A stretch of 36,902 nt of DNA from Streptomyces sp. DvalAA-14 (GCF_900091855.1 NZ_FMCH01000503.1:1-36902); one strand, 5' to 3'. Shown: positions 15,434 to 23,386, counted from the first letter of the stretch. The notes: generated by a model not told the origin, from the sequence alone. Program-made: numbers and translations.

Positions 15434-15473
15434 CTATACCTTCCATGGAAGATAGCTTCCATGGAAGGTATAG
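15434..15473. promoter_or_regulatory. 40-bp palindromic operator with nested TTCCATGGAA dyads
   Basis: Arms CTATACCTTCCATGGAA and TTCCATGGAAGGTATAG are exact inverted repeats separated by GATAGC. Each arm holds its own 10-bp palindrome TTCCATGGAA, so two dimers could bind. TATAGG on the minus strand at the edge could be the -10 of the DJ-1-like gene, which puts the operator over its promoter. Confidence 0.75.
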
Positions 15474-15516
15474 CGGCGGGCGGAGCTACGGGAGACAGCG
15501 CGGGAACGGCCGGAGC

Positions 15517-15583
15517 GCGTCAGGGCCGGGCGGGCGTCAGGGCCGGGCGGGCGTCAGGGCCGGGCGGGCGTCAGGGCCGGGCG
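15517..15583. repeat. 17-bp tandem repeat, about four copies
   Basis: Unit GCGTCAGGGCCGGGCGG starts at 15517, 15534, 15551 and 15568, the last incomplete. Copies one to three are identical. The last copy contains the stop and final codons of the MarR gene, so the array appears to be an expansion of that gene's 3' end. Confidence 0.85.
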
Positions 15584-16119
15584 TCGGCGTCCGACTCCTC
15601 GACCAGCTGCTGCAACCGGGTCAGCATGTCGAGACACGCCTGGATCTCCTGCTGGTCGAGCTGTTCCAGCCCGCTGTACCGGGAGGAGCAGATCTCCCGC
15701 ATGGCCGCGTCGGCGATCTCCTTGCCGGCGGGCTCCAGACGGACCAGCAGGCCGCGCGGGACATCCGGATCGGCCACCCGCGTCACCAGCCCGACGTCGA
15801 CGAGCCGGTCGATCTGCTTGCTGACCGCACCCGAGGTGATCAGCAGCTGCCGGAACAGCTCGGTCGGGCTCACCGCGTAGGTCGGCGCCGACCGCCCGAG
15901 CACCAGCAGAACGCGCATCTCGCCGGGGCCGAGGCTGTACGCGCGGGTGAGCCGGACGAAGGCGCGCTCGAAGTGACGTGCCACCCGCTGCACCGCGGAG
16001 CCGATCAGGAACGGGGAGACATCCAGCCCGTCCAGCTCGGCGGACCAGGCCGCCGCTACGCGCCGCGGGTCGGGCGACCCGAAGCGCGAACCCCCCGGCG
16101 TCTCATGGGTCGGGGACAC
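15571..16119 (-). CDS. MarR-family transcriptional regulator
   Basis: This 182-residue winged-helix regulator has the MarR core. The recognition region reads YAVSPTELFRQLLITSGAVS, then KQIDRLVDVGLVTRVADPDVPRG, here given in two parts, with the conserved wing segment DVPRGLLVRLEPAGKEI. Helices for dimerisation lie at both ends. The start is GTG at 16119, with AGGCGG upstream. The gene lies upstream of, and on the same strand as, the DJ-1-like gene, and a 40-bp palindrome lies between them. It probably represses that gene in response to an aromatic or oxidising ligand. The last codons fall in a 17-bp tandem repeat. Confidence 0.88.
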   Translation of the reverse strand: MSPTHETPGGSRFGSPDPRRVAAAWSAELDGLDVSPFLIGSAVQRVARHFERAFVRLTRAYSLGPGEMRVLLVLGRSAPTYAVSPTELFRQLLITSGAVSKQIDRLVDVGLVTRVADPDVPRGLLVRLEPAGKEIADAAMREICSSRYSGLEQLDQQEIQACLDMLTRLQQLVEESDADARP

Positions 16120-16519
16120 GAATTCCGCCTTTCGGCTCCGGTGGGCACGCCGTCATCGTATCCCCGGCGCCGGGGGCGGCCCGTGCGCCGGCGATCTCTC
16201 GGCTGCGGGACGTCGTCCCCCGGGCCGCGTCCTCCCCCGGCCGCTCAGGGGGTACGGCCGCGGACCCGCGGTGGACCGCAACCGCCGGCGCCGCGACGGA
16301 GTCCTTCGCGGTGAAACCGACGCATGAACGTCGGAACCGCGCCCCGACGGCAAGGTCACCGGAACGCACGAGCTGGTCGTCGGGCGGGGATGAACCCGGC
16401 CGTCCCCGCCCGGGCCGGCGGGGCTGGGCCGGGGGGCTGGGCCGATCGGTGCAGGTGTGGGGCGGTGGGGCCTGGCGTCGGCGCGGGGCGGGCAGGGATC
16501 GGGGTGGAGGTGGATGCCC
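16120..16519. other. Intergenic region upstream of the second SpoIIE-type gene
   Basis: No gene is supported in these 400 bases. It separates the divergent MarR and SpoIIE-type genes and must hold both promoters. A short direct repeat GGGGCTGGGCC occurs twice near 16430. No clear -35/-10 pair or operator was recognised. Confidence 0.4.
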
Positions 16520-18838
16520 ATGCCCGGCGATGACGTGCTGGTACTCATCGACGAGGGCGGCCGGGTGATCGAGTGGGGGCGTCCGGCCGCGGAACTGCTC
16601 GGCTGGTCCACCGAGGACGCCCTCGGCCAGGAGGTCACCGCGCTCCTGCCGGAGGTCGCAGCCGGCGACGAACAGCGGCGGGAGGAGTCCGCGCGAGCCA
16701 CACCGGTGCTGGTCAAGCCGCTGCTGCGCGGCACCTCCGTGATGTGGCGGGTGCTCGCGGCGGGCGACGCCGTGCCGGGCCGGGACCTGGCGGTGCTGAA
16801 GGACCTGTTCGCACCGGCCCCGGTGGGACTGCACGTCCTGGACGACCGGCTGCGCCTGGTCCGGGCCAGTACCGCCCGCCGGGGAAAGCGGGGCCTGCCG
16901 GTGGGACATGTGGTGGGCAGGCGCTTCACCGAGGTCTTCGAGGGCGCGGGGTCCGAGGAGGAGACCGCCGTCGCGCGCGGGGTTCTGGAGAGCGGTGAGC
17001 CGGTGGTGAACCGGCTCGTCCGGGGCGTCAGGTCAACGGGCAGACCCGGGCGGCGTACCCACTCGGTGTCCTACTTCCGGCTGGAGGGCCCGGACGGCGA
17101 GGTGCTCGGACTGGTGGCGTCCGAGGTCGACGTCACCGAACGCGAGAACGCCCAGCAACGCCTGGCCCTCCTCGACACGGTCCGCGACAAGGTGGGACGC
17201 GGACTCAACCTCGGGGCCGTCTGCCGGGAGCTGGTCGAAGCGGCCGTGCCCGCCTTCGCCAGCACCGCGGTCGTCGAGGTGATCGAGGACATCGTGCGCG
17301 GCGAGGAGCCGCCGCAGGTGCCGGTCCCGCAGGACATCCCCCTGCGGCGGGCGGCCTTCGCGGGCCCCGACCCGGCCTACCCGGTCGGGGAGGTGCGCCC
17401 GATGCCGGCCGACACCCCTTTCTCGCACGTGCTGGCCGATCTCCGGCCCCGACTGCTCCCGATCGACGACGACACTCCGTGGCTGGCCGCCGATCCGGTC
17501 CGCGCCGAGATCATCCGGCGGTGCGGCGGGCACTCCCTGATCGTGGCGCCGCTGGTCCTGCACGGCCGGGCCATGGGGGTGGTCAGCTTCTACCGCGACC
17601 GGCACGCCGATCCCTTCGAGGACGACGACCTCACCGTGGCGTCCGGTATGTGCGCGCACGCCGCGCTGTGCATCGACAACGTGACCCGGTACATGCGCGA
17701 GTGGGTCGTCGCACGAACCGTCCAGCGCCGGCTGCTGTCGCGGGAGCCGGCCGGGCACCCGACCCTGGAGACCGCCGAGCTGCACCTGCCGAACCCCGAC
17801 GGCGGCGGCGCCTGGTCCGACACGATCGCCCTGCCCGGCGCCCGGACCGCGCTGGTCGTGGGCGAGGTGACCGGGGAGGGCATCACCACGGCGATCACCA
17901 TGGGCCTGCTGCGGACCGCGATCCACACCCTCGCCGCCATGGACCTGCGGCCCGACGAGCTGCTGGCCCGCCTCAACGACACCGCGACCCGACTGGCCGC
18001 CGGCTACGCCCCCGCGGATCTCAAGGATCAAGAGCCGCTGACCGCGAGCTGTACCGTCGCGATCTACGACCCCGTCGATCTCACCTGCACGATCGCCCGG
18101 GCCGGCATGGCCGAGCCGCTCGCCGTCTTTCCCGACGGCGCCGCCGCCAGCCTGCCGGTCACCCCGGGTCCCCCGCTCGCCGGACCGGGCAGTAGCCCGT
18201 TCCCGGCGGCGACCGTCGACCTGCCGGCCGGGACCGTGCTCGCGATCGGCACCACCGTCGTCGCCGACCAGGTGCTGGCCCCGTCCGGTCCGCTGCGCCC
18301 GCTCCTGGACGGCGCGGGCAGCGGGCCGCTCCAGGACCGGTGCGACCGCGTCGCCGCGGCGATCGGCGTCGGCCACCGCGCCGGCGAACCGCTGATGCTC
18401 CTGGCGCGCACGAAGGCACTGCCCCGCGACCGGGTGCTGACCCGCGACCTGCCCGCGGACGCCGAGGCCGCGCCGATCGCCCGGAAGGCGACCCGCGACC
18501 AGCTGGCCGTATGGGGGGTGGACGAGGAGACGGCGTCCACCACCGAGCTGATCGTCAGCGAACTCGTCGGCAACGCCGTGCGCCACGGCGCCCCGCCGCT
18601 GCGGCTGCGGCTCATCCTCGGCAGTGTGCTGACCTGCGAAGTCAGCGACGCCGCGACCAGTGCTCCCCACGTGCAGCACGCGCGCACCGTCGATGAGAAC
18701 GGTCGGGGGTTGTTCATCCTGGCGACCCTCGCGGAGCAGTGGGGCTCCCGCTACCACCCGCAGGGCAAGACGGTCTGGGCCGAGCAGTCCGTGGGAGAAC
18801 CGGCGGAACCGGCGGAACCGGCCGCCGAACCGACATGA
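16520..18838 (+). CDS. PAS-GAF-degenerate SpoIIE-HATPase protein (probable pseudophosphatase)
   Basis: This 772-residue protein shares the layout of the gene at 8850: an N-terminal PAS-like segment, a second PAS-like region ending VDVTEREN, a GAF domain, a SpoIIE-like domain, and a C-terminal HATPase. The phosphatase metal sites are lost. The usual GGDWYD reads GGAWSD (Ala431), GDVxGHG reads GEVTGEG (Glu449), and the late Asp-Asp pair reads AGEPLMLL (about 621-627). The kinase part keeps the N box SELVGNAVRHG and glycine box NGRGLFIL. I infer a protein kinase or scaffold without phosphatase activity. The ATG at 16520 is nine bases from GGAGG; 16514 is an alternative. A strong terminator follows. 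Confidence 0.88.
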   Translation: MPGDDVLVLIDEGGRVIEWGRPAAELLGWSTEDALGQEVTALLPEVAAGDEQRREESARATPVLVKPLLRGTSVMWRVLAAGDAVPGRDLAVLKDLFAPAPVGLHVLDDRLRLVRASTARRGKRGLPVGHVVGRRFTEVFEGAGSEEETAVARGVLESGEPVVNRLVRGVRSTGRPGRRTHSVSYFRLEGPDGEVLGLVASEVDVTERENAQQRLALLDTVRDKVGRGLNLGAVCRELVEAAVPAFASTAVVEVIEDIVRGEEPPQVPVPQDIPLRRAAFAGPDPAYPVGEVRPMPADTPFSHVLADLRPRLLPIDDDTPWLAADPVRAEIIRRCGGHSLIVAPLVLHGRAMGVVSFYRDRHADPFEDDDLTVASGMCAHAALCIDNVTRYMREWVVARTVQRRLLSREPAGHPTLETAELHLPNPDGGGAWSDTIALPGARTALVVGEVTGEGITTAITMGLLRTAIHTLAAMDLRPDELLARLNDTATRLAAGYAPADLKDQEPLTASCTVAIYDPVDLTCTIARAGMAEPLAVFPDGAAASLPVTPGPPLAGPGSSPFPAATVDLPAGTVLAIGTTVVADQVLAPSGPLRPLLDGAGSGPLQDRCDRVAAAIGVGHRAGEPLMLLARTKALPRDRVLTRDLPADAEAAPIARKATRDQLAVWGVDEETASTTELIVSELVGNAVRHGAPPLRLRLILGSVLTCEVSDAATSAPHVQHARTVDENGRGLFILATLAEQWGSRYHPQGKTVWAEQSVGEPAEPAEPAAEPT

Positions 18839-18840
18839 GA

Positions 18841-18876
18841 AAGGGCGGCGGGACCTGGTGAGGTCCCGCCGCCCTT
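18841..18876. terminator. Bidirectional rho-independent terminator
   Basis: AAGGGCGGCGGGACCT pairs perfectly with AGGTCCCGCCGCCCTT around a GGTG loop, flanked by A and T runs on either side. It serves both the SpoIIE-type gene and the convergent transglycosylase gene. Confidence 0.93.
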
Positions 18877-18908
18877 TTCTACCGGTGCGGCCTGTCAGGC
18901 GCGGCCGA

Positions 18909-19688
18909 TCAGTACGCGGAGTTCACGTTGTCCATCGAGCCGTACCGGTCGGCGGCGTAGTTGCACGCCGCGGTGATATTGGCGACCGGGTTGTAGATGT
19001 TCCACGACGTGCCGGCCACGTGGTAGCGGTTGAACGTCGGGTTGATCACCTGGAGCAGGCCCTTGGACGGAATTCCGTTCTTGGCGTTGATGTCCCACAG
19101 GTTGATCGCGTTCGGATTACCGCTCGACTCACGCATGATGTTGCGGTGAATACCGCTGTAGCTGGCCGGTATTCCCTTGGCGTGCAGAATATCCAGCGAC
19201 TGCCGGATCCAGCCGTCCAGGTCGTTCGGGTAGGTCTTCACGGCCGGCCGGGGCGCGGCGTGGACCTTCTTGGCGTGGGCGGGTGCCGCGGCCTTGTGCG
19301 CGGCGGCGTGCTTGGCCGGCTTGGCCTTGGCGGCCGCCTTGGCCGGGGCGTGCTTGTCGGCAGTGGGCTTCGCGGCCATCGTGTGCGCGGTCGGCACGAC
19401 GACGGTCTTCATGGTGAGCGTGGCCCCGGTCGCGGTCTTCGTGACGGGGTCGGCCGTGCCGGACGGCGCGGTGAGCGCCGCGACGTGCTGGGGGGCGGAG
19501 ACGGAGGACCCGGTCGGGGCGCTCGCCGCGCTCGCCGAACCCGCTCCGGCCGTGGCTTCCAGTCCGGTGACTGACAGCACGAGGGCGGTGGCGGCGAGTG
19601 CGCCGGCCGTCGTCATCTTCTGCTTCTGCGACAGCCGGTTGAACGTGGAGGACATGGGGAGCTTGTTCGGGATCGTGGGGAGCTGCAT
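18909..19688 (-). CDS. Secreted lytic transglycosylase-like protein
   Basis: This 259-residue exported protein has an N-terminal signal region (MTTAGALAATALVLSVTG around residues 25-42 and an Ala-Ser-Ala cleavage zone). An Ala/Lys/Pro/His-rich linker spans about residues 95-150, and the C-terminal domain is SLT/Rpf-like. The catalytic Glu is likely Glu187 in NIMRESSGN, followed by GLLQVINPTFNRYHVAGT. Such proteins cleave peptidoglycan or assist cell-wall remodelling and spore germination. The linker may hold the domain within the charged cell wall. ATG at 19688 is supported by AAGAGGTAAG upstream; an internal ATG at residue 12 is possible. The 5' region contains a small hairpin. No c-di-AMP riboswitch could be recognised. 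Confidence 0.85.
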   Translation of the reverse strand: MQLPTIPNKLPMSSTFNRLSQKQKMTTAGALAATALVLSVTGLEATAGAGSASAASAPTGSSVSAPQHVAALTAPSGTADPVTKTATGATLTMKTVVVPTAHTMAAKPTADKHAPAKAAAKAKPAKHAAAHKAAAPAHAKKVHAAPRPAVKTYPNDLDGWIRQSLDILHAKGIPASYSGIHRNIMRESSGNPNAINLWDINAKNGIPSKGLLQVINPTFNRYHVAGTSWNIYNPVANITAACNYAADRYGSMDNVNSAY

Positions 19689-19761
19689 ACGAGACTTACC
19701 TCTTCCATTAGCGGACCCGTGAATTCTTAATCGCTTCCGATTCAGGGGTCAAAGACCTCGT

Positions 19762-19780
19762 CTACGAATGTGCTTCGTAG
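19762..19780. promoter_or_regulatory. Inverted repeat upstream of the transglycosylase gene
   Basis: CTACGAA and TTCGTAG are perfect 7-bp arms around TGTGC, 74-92 bp before the start codon. It could be an operator or a 5'-leader hairpin. Confidence 0.4.
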
Positions 19781-19983
19781 CCGGATCCGGAAGAGCGGCC
19801 GAATGGTCCGCGCATCGCGTTGTAGGGTGGGGCGGCGCGGTACTAAGCAGCCTTGTATGTGACGCACGTCCTATGGACCGAATCACGAAGGGGCGCCGTC
19901 GGTGTCGCTTTGCGTCATGCCTAATGCGCTTTATGTGGCTGCTTTCCAGCCCCCGCCCGGGCCCTTTTTCCGGGCCTTCCGCC

Positions 19984-20035
19984 CGGGCCGCCGACTCGGG
20001 CCGCCGACTCGGGCCACCGGCTCGGGCCACCGCCC
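19984..20035. repeat. 13-bp tandem repeat, four copies
   Basis: Unit CGGGCCGCCGACT is exact in copies one and two and diverged in copies three and four (CGGGCCACCGGCT, CGGGCCACCGCCC). It is non-coding. Confidence 0.8.
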
Positions 20036-20246
20036 CTACCGGCGGGCCTCCGGCCGGCGGGCGGACGGTGGTGCTTAGGTGGGCTTCGCGGCGCGACGGG
20101 CCTGAGCGGCGCGCCCCGGTGCTCCCGGTCGCCGCTCGCTGTCCATGCGATAACGACCGTTCGCGCTGTTTCGATGTTCCCGCTGGTCAGCGACCCGTCC
20201 GTGGGGTGCCGACCGGCCGATTGGCATGGGGATAGGATCCGATCCC

Positions 20247-21686
20247 ATGACGGATTCCCGGGCCACTTCCCCGGCCGCGCCCGCCTCCACGTTCGGGACC
20301 GACCTGCATCTCGACCTGAACGGACCCGGTCTGCGCGCCGGACTCACCGACGCCCTGCGGGAGGCGGTCCGCACCGGGCGTCTCGCGCCCGGCACCCGGC
20401 TGCCGTCGTCCCGTTCGCTGGCCGGTGATCTCGGGATCGCCCGCAACACCGTGACCGAGGCCTACGCCGAACTGGTCGCCGAGGGCTGGCTCACCGCCCA
20501 GCAGGGCTCCGGGACGAAGGTGGCCCGGCGGACCGAGCCCCGTACGGCCGCGCCCGCCGCCGCCCGCACGGCGACGGCCCCCGGCCCTCCCCAGTACGGC
20601 CTGCTGCCGGGTCCGCCGGACCTCGCGGAGTTTCCGCGCGCGAAGTGGCTCGCCGCGGCCCGCCGCGCGCTGACCGCGGCGCCGCACGACGCGTTCGGCA
20701 TCGGTGACGCCCTCGGCAGGGTGGAGCTGCGTACCGCCCTGGCGGACTACCTGGCACGGGCCCGCGGGGTGTACGCCGAGCCGGACCGGGTCGTGCTCTG
20801 CTCCGGATTCCGCCACGGTCTGATGCTGATGGCCCACACCCTCCGGCAGCGGCGGGTACGGACCGTGGCGGTCGAGTCGTACGGCCTCGATGTCCACCGC
20901 GACGTGCTGACCGGTGCCGGGCTGCGTATCCCGGCTCTGCCCGTCGACGAACACGGCGCGCGTACCGGGGATCTGACCCGGCTGCGGGGCGTCGGCGCGG
21001 TGCTGTTGACCCCGGCGCACCAGTTCCCGACCGGGGTCGCGCTGCGTTCGGATCGGCGTGCGGCGGCTGTCGACTGGGCGCGGTCCACCGGTGGTTGGAT
21101 CCTGGAGGACGACTACGACGGGGAGTTCCGCTACGACCGCCAGCCGGTGGGCGCGTTGCAGGGCCTGGACCCGGAGCGGGTGGTGTATTTCGGCACCGCG
21201 AGCAAGGCGCTGGCGCCGGGGCTGCGCCTGGCCTGGATGGTGGTGCCGGGCAAACTGGTGCCCGGGATCGTGGCCGCCAAAGGGCGCGCGGAGTGGATGT
21301 CGAGCGCGCTGGAGCAGTTGACGCTCGCGGAGTTCATCGCGTCGGGGGCGTACGACCGCCAGGTGCGCTCGATGCGGCTGCGCTACCGGCGGCGCCGCGA
21401 CCAACTGGTCGCGGCGCTGGCACGGAACGCGCCCGGCGTCCGGGTCAGCGGGATGGCCGGCGGCCTGCAGGCGGTGGTCGAACTGCCGCCCGGGACCGAG
21501 CGGTCGGTCGTCCGGGCCGCGGCCCGGCAGGGCCTGACGGTCAGTGGGATGGCGGAGTTCCGCTACGAGGAGGCGGGCTCGGCAGGGCGGTCGGCCGTGC
21601 GGGACGCACTGGTGGTCAACTACGCGGCGCCGTCGGACAGCGCGTGGGCGGGCACGCTCGAAGCCTTGTGCAGGGTGATGCCGTAG
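20247..21686 (+). CDS. MocR/PdxR-type regulator (GntR HTH fused to aminotransferase fold)
   Basis: This 479-residue protein has an N-terminal GntR winged helix (TRLPSSRSLAGDLGIARNTV, then EAYAELVAEGWL, residues about 50-85). The rest is a type I aminotransferase-like domain. The PLP-binding Lys is Lys320 in YFGTASKALAPG, and LEDDYDGEFRYD is the conserved cofactor-region motif. MocR proteins sense PLP or amino-derived ligands and regulate transcription rather than catalyse. ATG at 20247 (MTDSRATS) fits the family start better than the in-frame ATG at 20226. Two dyads of GGTCCA/GGACCA type, before the genes at 21874 and 23232, are candidate binding sites. Confidence 0.9.
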   Translation: MTDSRATSPAAPASTFGTDLHLDLNGPGLRAGLTDALREAVRTGRLAPGTRLPSSRSLAGDLGIARNTVTEAYAELVAEGWLTAQQGSGTKVARRTEPRTAAPAAARTATAPGPPQYGLLPGPPDLAEFPRAKWLAAARRALTAAPHDAFGIGDALGRVELRTALADYLARARGVYAEPDRVVLCSGFRHGLMLMAHTLRQRRVRTVAVESYGLDVHRDVLTGAGLRIPALPVDEHGARTGDLTRLRGVGAVLLTPAHQFPTGVALRSDRRAAAVDWARSTGGWILEDDYDGEFRYDRQPVGALQGLDPERVVYFGTASKALAPGLRLAWMVVPGKLVPGIVAAKGRAEWMSSALEQLTLAEFIASGAYDRQVRSMRLRYRRRRDQLVAALARNAPGVRVSGMAGGLQAVVELPPGTERSVVRAAARQGLTVSGMAEFRYEEAGSAGRSAVRDALVVNYAAPSDSAWAGTLEALCRVMP

Positions 21687-21770
21687 GCGGGGCCGACCGG
21701 CGGTGGGTCCCCGGTCCGGTCCCGGGACGGGGGACAGCCGGAGAAGTGGCCCATGAATCCGAGCGGGAAA

Positions 21771-21790
21771 TGGTCCGTGGATCGGGACCA
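21771..21790. promoter_or_regulatory. TGGTCC-N8-GGACCA dyad upstream of the PEP-mutase-family gene
   Basis: Arms at 21771-21776 and 21785-21790 are exact inverted repeats, with TGGAC just beyond. The same half-sites with the same 8-bp spacer occur before the AhpD-like gene. It is a likely MocR operator, inferred from proximity and the shared motif. Confidence 0.5.
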
Positions 21791-21873
21791 CTGGACGCGT
21801 ACTGTGAGGAACCCGCCGTCCTCCGCCGCCCTGCCCACCACCGGCTCATCACCCCCTCGGGAGCACCGCAACC

Positions 21874-22590
21874 ATGACCGCCCTCGCCTTCCGCGCCCTG
21901 CACCAGGGCCGGACCACCGGCCACCCCCTCGTCCTGCCGGGGCCCTGGGACGCGGCCAGCGCCCAGGCCCTCGCCGACGCCGGTTTCCCCGCGCTGGCCA
22001 CCCCGAGCGCCGGAATCGCCGCCTCGCTCGGCTACGCGGACGGCTCGACCCCGCCTGAGGAGATGTTCGCCGCGGTGGCCAGGATCGTCCGGGCCGTCCC
22101 GGTGCCGGTGTCCGCCGACATCGAGGGCGGCTACGGCCTGGCTCCCGGCGAACTGGTCGGGCGGCTGCTGGAGGCCGGCGCCGTCGGCTGCAATCTGGAG
22201 GACTCCGAGGGGCACAGCACCCTCAAGGACCCGCAACGGCACGCGGACTGGCTGGCCGAGGTACGGGCGGCGGCGGGTGACGCCCTCTTCATCAACGCAC
22301 GGGTCGACACCTTCCTGTTCGGCACGGGTGATCCGGCCGACGCGGTGGCGCGGGCCCGTCTGTACGTGGCCGCGGGCGCGGACTGCGTGTACCCGCTGCT
22401 GGCACCGCTGGAGGCTTTCCCCGCGCTGCGGGAGGGCATCGAAGGGCCCATCAACATGGCCGCCCGGCCGGACCGGGAATCGGTGGCCGAGCTGACACGG
22501 GCGGGCGCGACGCGCATCACCTTCGGTCCGGGGATGCAGCGGCACGCGGCCGAGGCGACCGGCGCACTCGGGGCGGGGCTGCGCGGGTGA
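21874..22590 (+). CDS. Isocitrate lyase/PEP mutase family enzyme
   Basis: This 238-residue TIM-barrel protein belongs to the PEP mutase/isocitrate lyase superfamily. LPGPWDAASAQALADAGFPA and TPSAGIAASLGYADG form the first strands. The metal site motif appears as SADIEGGYG, followed by VGCNLEDSEG. FINARVDTF and a C-terminal TRITFGPGM are also conserved in the subgroup. The isocitrate-lyase KKCGH cysteine is absent, so it is not a standard isocitrate lyase. C-C or P-C bond lyase activity on a 2-oxo acid is likely, with substrate unknown. The MocR gene lies upstream in the same direction with a dyad between them. A hairpin terminator follows. Confidence 0.87.
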   Translation: MTALAFRALHQGRTTGHPLVLPGPWDAASAQALADAGFPALATPSAGIAASLGYADGSTPPEEMFAAVARIVRAVPVPVSADIEGGYGLAPGELVGRLLEAGAVGCNLEDSEGHSTLKDPQRHADWLAEVRAAAGDALFINARVDTFLFGTGDPADAVARARLYVAAGADCVYPLLAPLEAFPALREGIEGPINMAARPDRESVAELTRAGATRITFGPGMQRHAAEATGALGAGLRG

Positions 22591-22631
22591 GGGCGGGTGC
22601 CACCGCCGCTGACCCGAACGCCCCGGCCGGG

Positions 22632-22662
22632 CACCCCGAAGGCGCTTTCGACCTTCGGGGTG
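22632..22662. terminator. Hairpin terminator between convergent genes
   Basis: CACCCCGAAGG (22632-22642) and CCTTCGGGGTG (22652-22662) are perfect 11-bp arms with a 9-base loop. It has no U-tract. It can end both the PEP-mutase-family gene and the AhpD-like gene. Confidence 0.85.
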
Positions 22663-22730
22663 GTGCGGGGGTTCGGGTGGTGCGGGAAATCGGGGTGGCG
22701 CGGGAAACGGGGTGCTGCGGGGATCGCCGT
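22659..22730. repeat. Degenerate 17-18-bp tandem repeat
   Basis: About four diverged copies begin GGTGGTGCGGG, GGTGGTGCGGGAAAT, GGTGGCGCGGGAAAC and GGTGCTGCGGGGAT. They run from the terminator to the stop of the AhpD-like gene. Confidence 0.6.
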
Positions 22731-22731
22731 G

Positions 22732-23232
22732 CTAGACGCCCGGCGTGTAGTGGCCGGGGATCATCCGGGTCGACACCCCGAAGCGGTTGAACGCGTTGAT
22801 CGCCGTGATCGCGCCGATGAGGTGGGCGAGTTCGGTCGCGTCGAATTCCGCCGCCGCCTTCGCGTACACCTCGTCCGGGACGAATGCGTCGGTGAGGACC
22901 GTGATCGCCTCGGTCAGCTCGATCGCCGCGATCTCCTTGGCCGTGTAGAAGTGCTTCGCCTCGGTCCAGGCGCTGAGCTGGATGATCCGCGTCGCCGATT
23001 CGCCGGCGGCCAGCGCGTCCTTGCTGTGCATGTCCAGGCAGAAGGCGCAGTGGTTGATCTGGGAGGCCCGGATCTTCACCAGGTTGAGCAGGGCCGGCTC
23101 GACACCGCGCCGGGCTGCCGTGTCGAGACGGATCAGCGCCTTGTAGACCTCGGGCGCGAGCTTCATCCAGTCCAGCCGCTGCGTGTGCTCGGGGAGGTGT
23201 TCGGTTTCCGCGGGGGTGTCGTTGGTCGTCAT
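22732..23232 (-). CDS. Carboxymuconolactone decarboxylase family protein (AhpD-like)
   Basis: This 166-residue all-helical protein has the AhpD/CMD core with the redox motif CAFC in INHCAFCLDMHSKDAL. A conserved His lies three residues later, and the C-terminal helix reads AINAFNRFGVSTR. Members act as alkylhydroperoxidases or peroxidatic disulphide proteins. ATG at 23232 (MTTNDTPAE) is the natural family start; the longer frame upstream runs through a regulatory dyad. In Streptomyces such genes are often partnered with MocR regulators, and one lies about 1 kb away. The gene converges with the PEP-mutase-family gene over a hairpin terminator. Confidence 0.88.
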   Translation of the reverse strand: MTTNDTPAETEHLPEHTQRLDWMKLAPEVYKALIRLDTAARRGVEPALLNLVKIRASQINHCAFCLDMHSKDALAAGESATRIIQLSAWTEAKHFYTAKEIAAIELTEAITVLTDAFVPDEVYAKAAAEFDATELAHLIGAITAINAFNRFGVSTRMIPGHYTPGV

Positions 23233-23254
23233 ACCGGCAACGCTACGCAACAAG

Positions 23255-23274
23255 TGGACCCTTGCACTGGTCCA
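23255..23274. promoter_or_regulatory. TGGACC-N8-GGTCCA dyad upstream of the AhpD-like gene
   Basis: Arms at 23255-23260 and 23269-23274 are exact inverted repeats 23-42 bp before the start codon. The half-sites mirror those before the gene at 21874. It is a likely operator of the MocR regulator at 20247. Confidence 0.55.
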
Positions 23275-23386
23275 TTCTCGCCCGGAAATCGTGGGCCACT
23301 TCGGCACTCGCCACACCGCAGCCGGCCGGCCCCGCGGGTGCCCCCGCCATCCGCCCGCGCCCCGGCCCCCGCGCCCGCACGCCGGA

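Larger units (their letters stand above)
19689..20246. other. Intergenic region between the transglycosylase and MocR genes
   Basis: No protein gene is supported in these 558 bases. The region holds a 7-bp dyad (19762-19780), a GC-rich stretch with GGGCC repeats and a T-run near 19960, and a 13-bp tandem array (19984-20035). Promoters for the two divergent genes must lie here but were not identified. Confidence 0.5.

Noticed and set aside
19689-19860. Possible c-di-AMP (ydaO-type) riboswitch before the transglycosylase gene
   Set aside because: Such riboswitches often precede cell-wall hydrolase genes in Streptomyces, but I could not find the conserved core in this leader; only a short hairpin is visible. 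A covariance-model search would settle it.
19749-20030. A 93-codon minus-strand ORF between the transglycosylase and MocR genes
   Set aside because: It overlaps a 13-bp tandem repeat and a GC hairpin region, and its composition is not protein-like.
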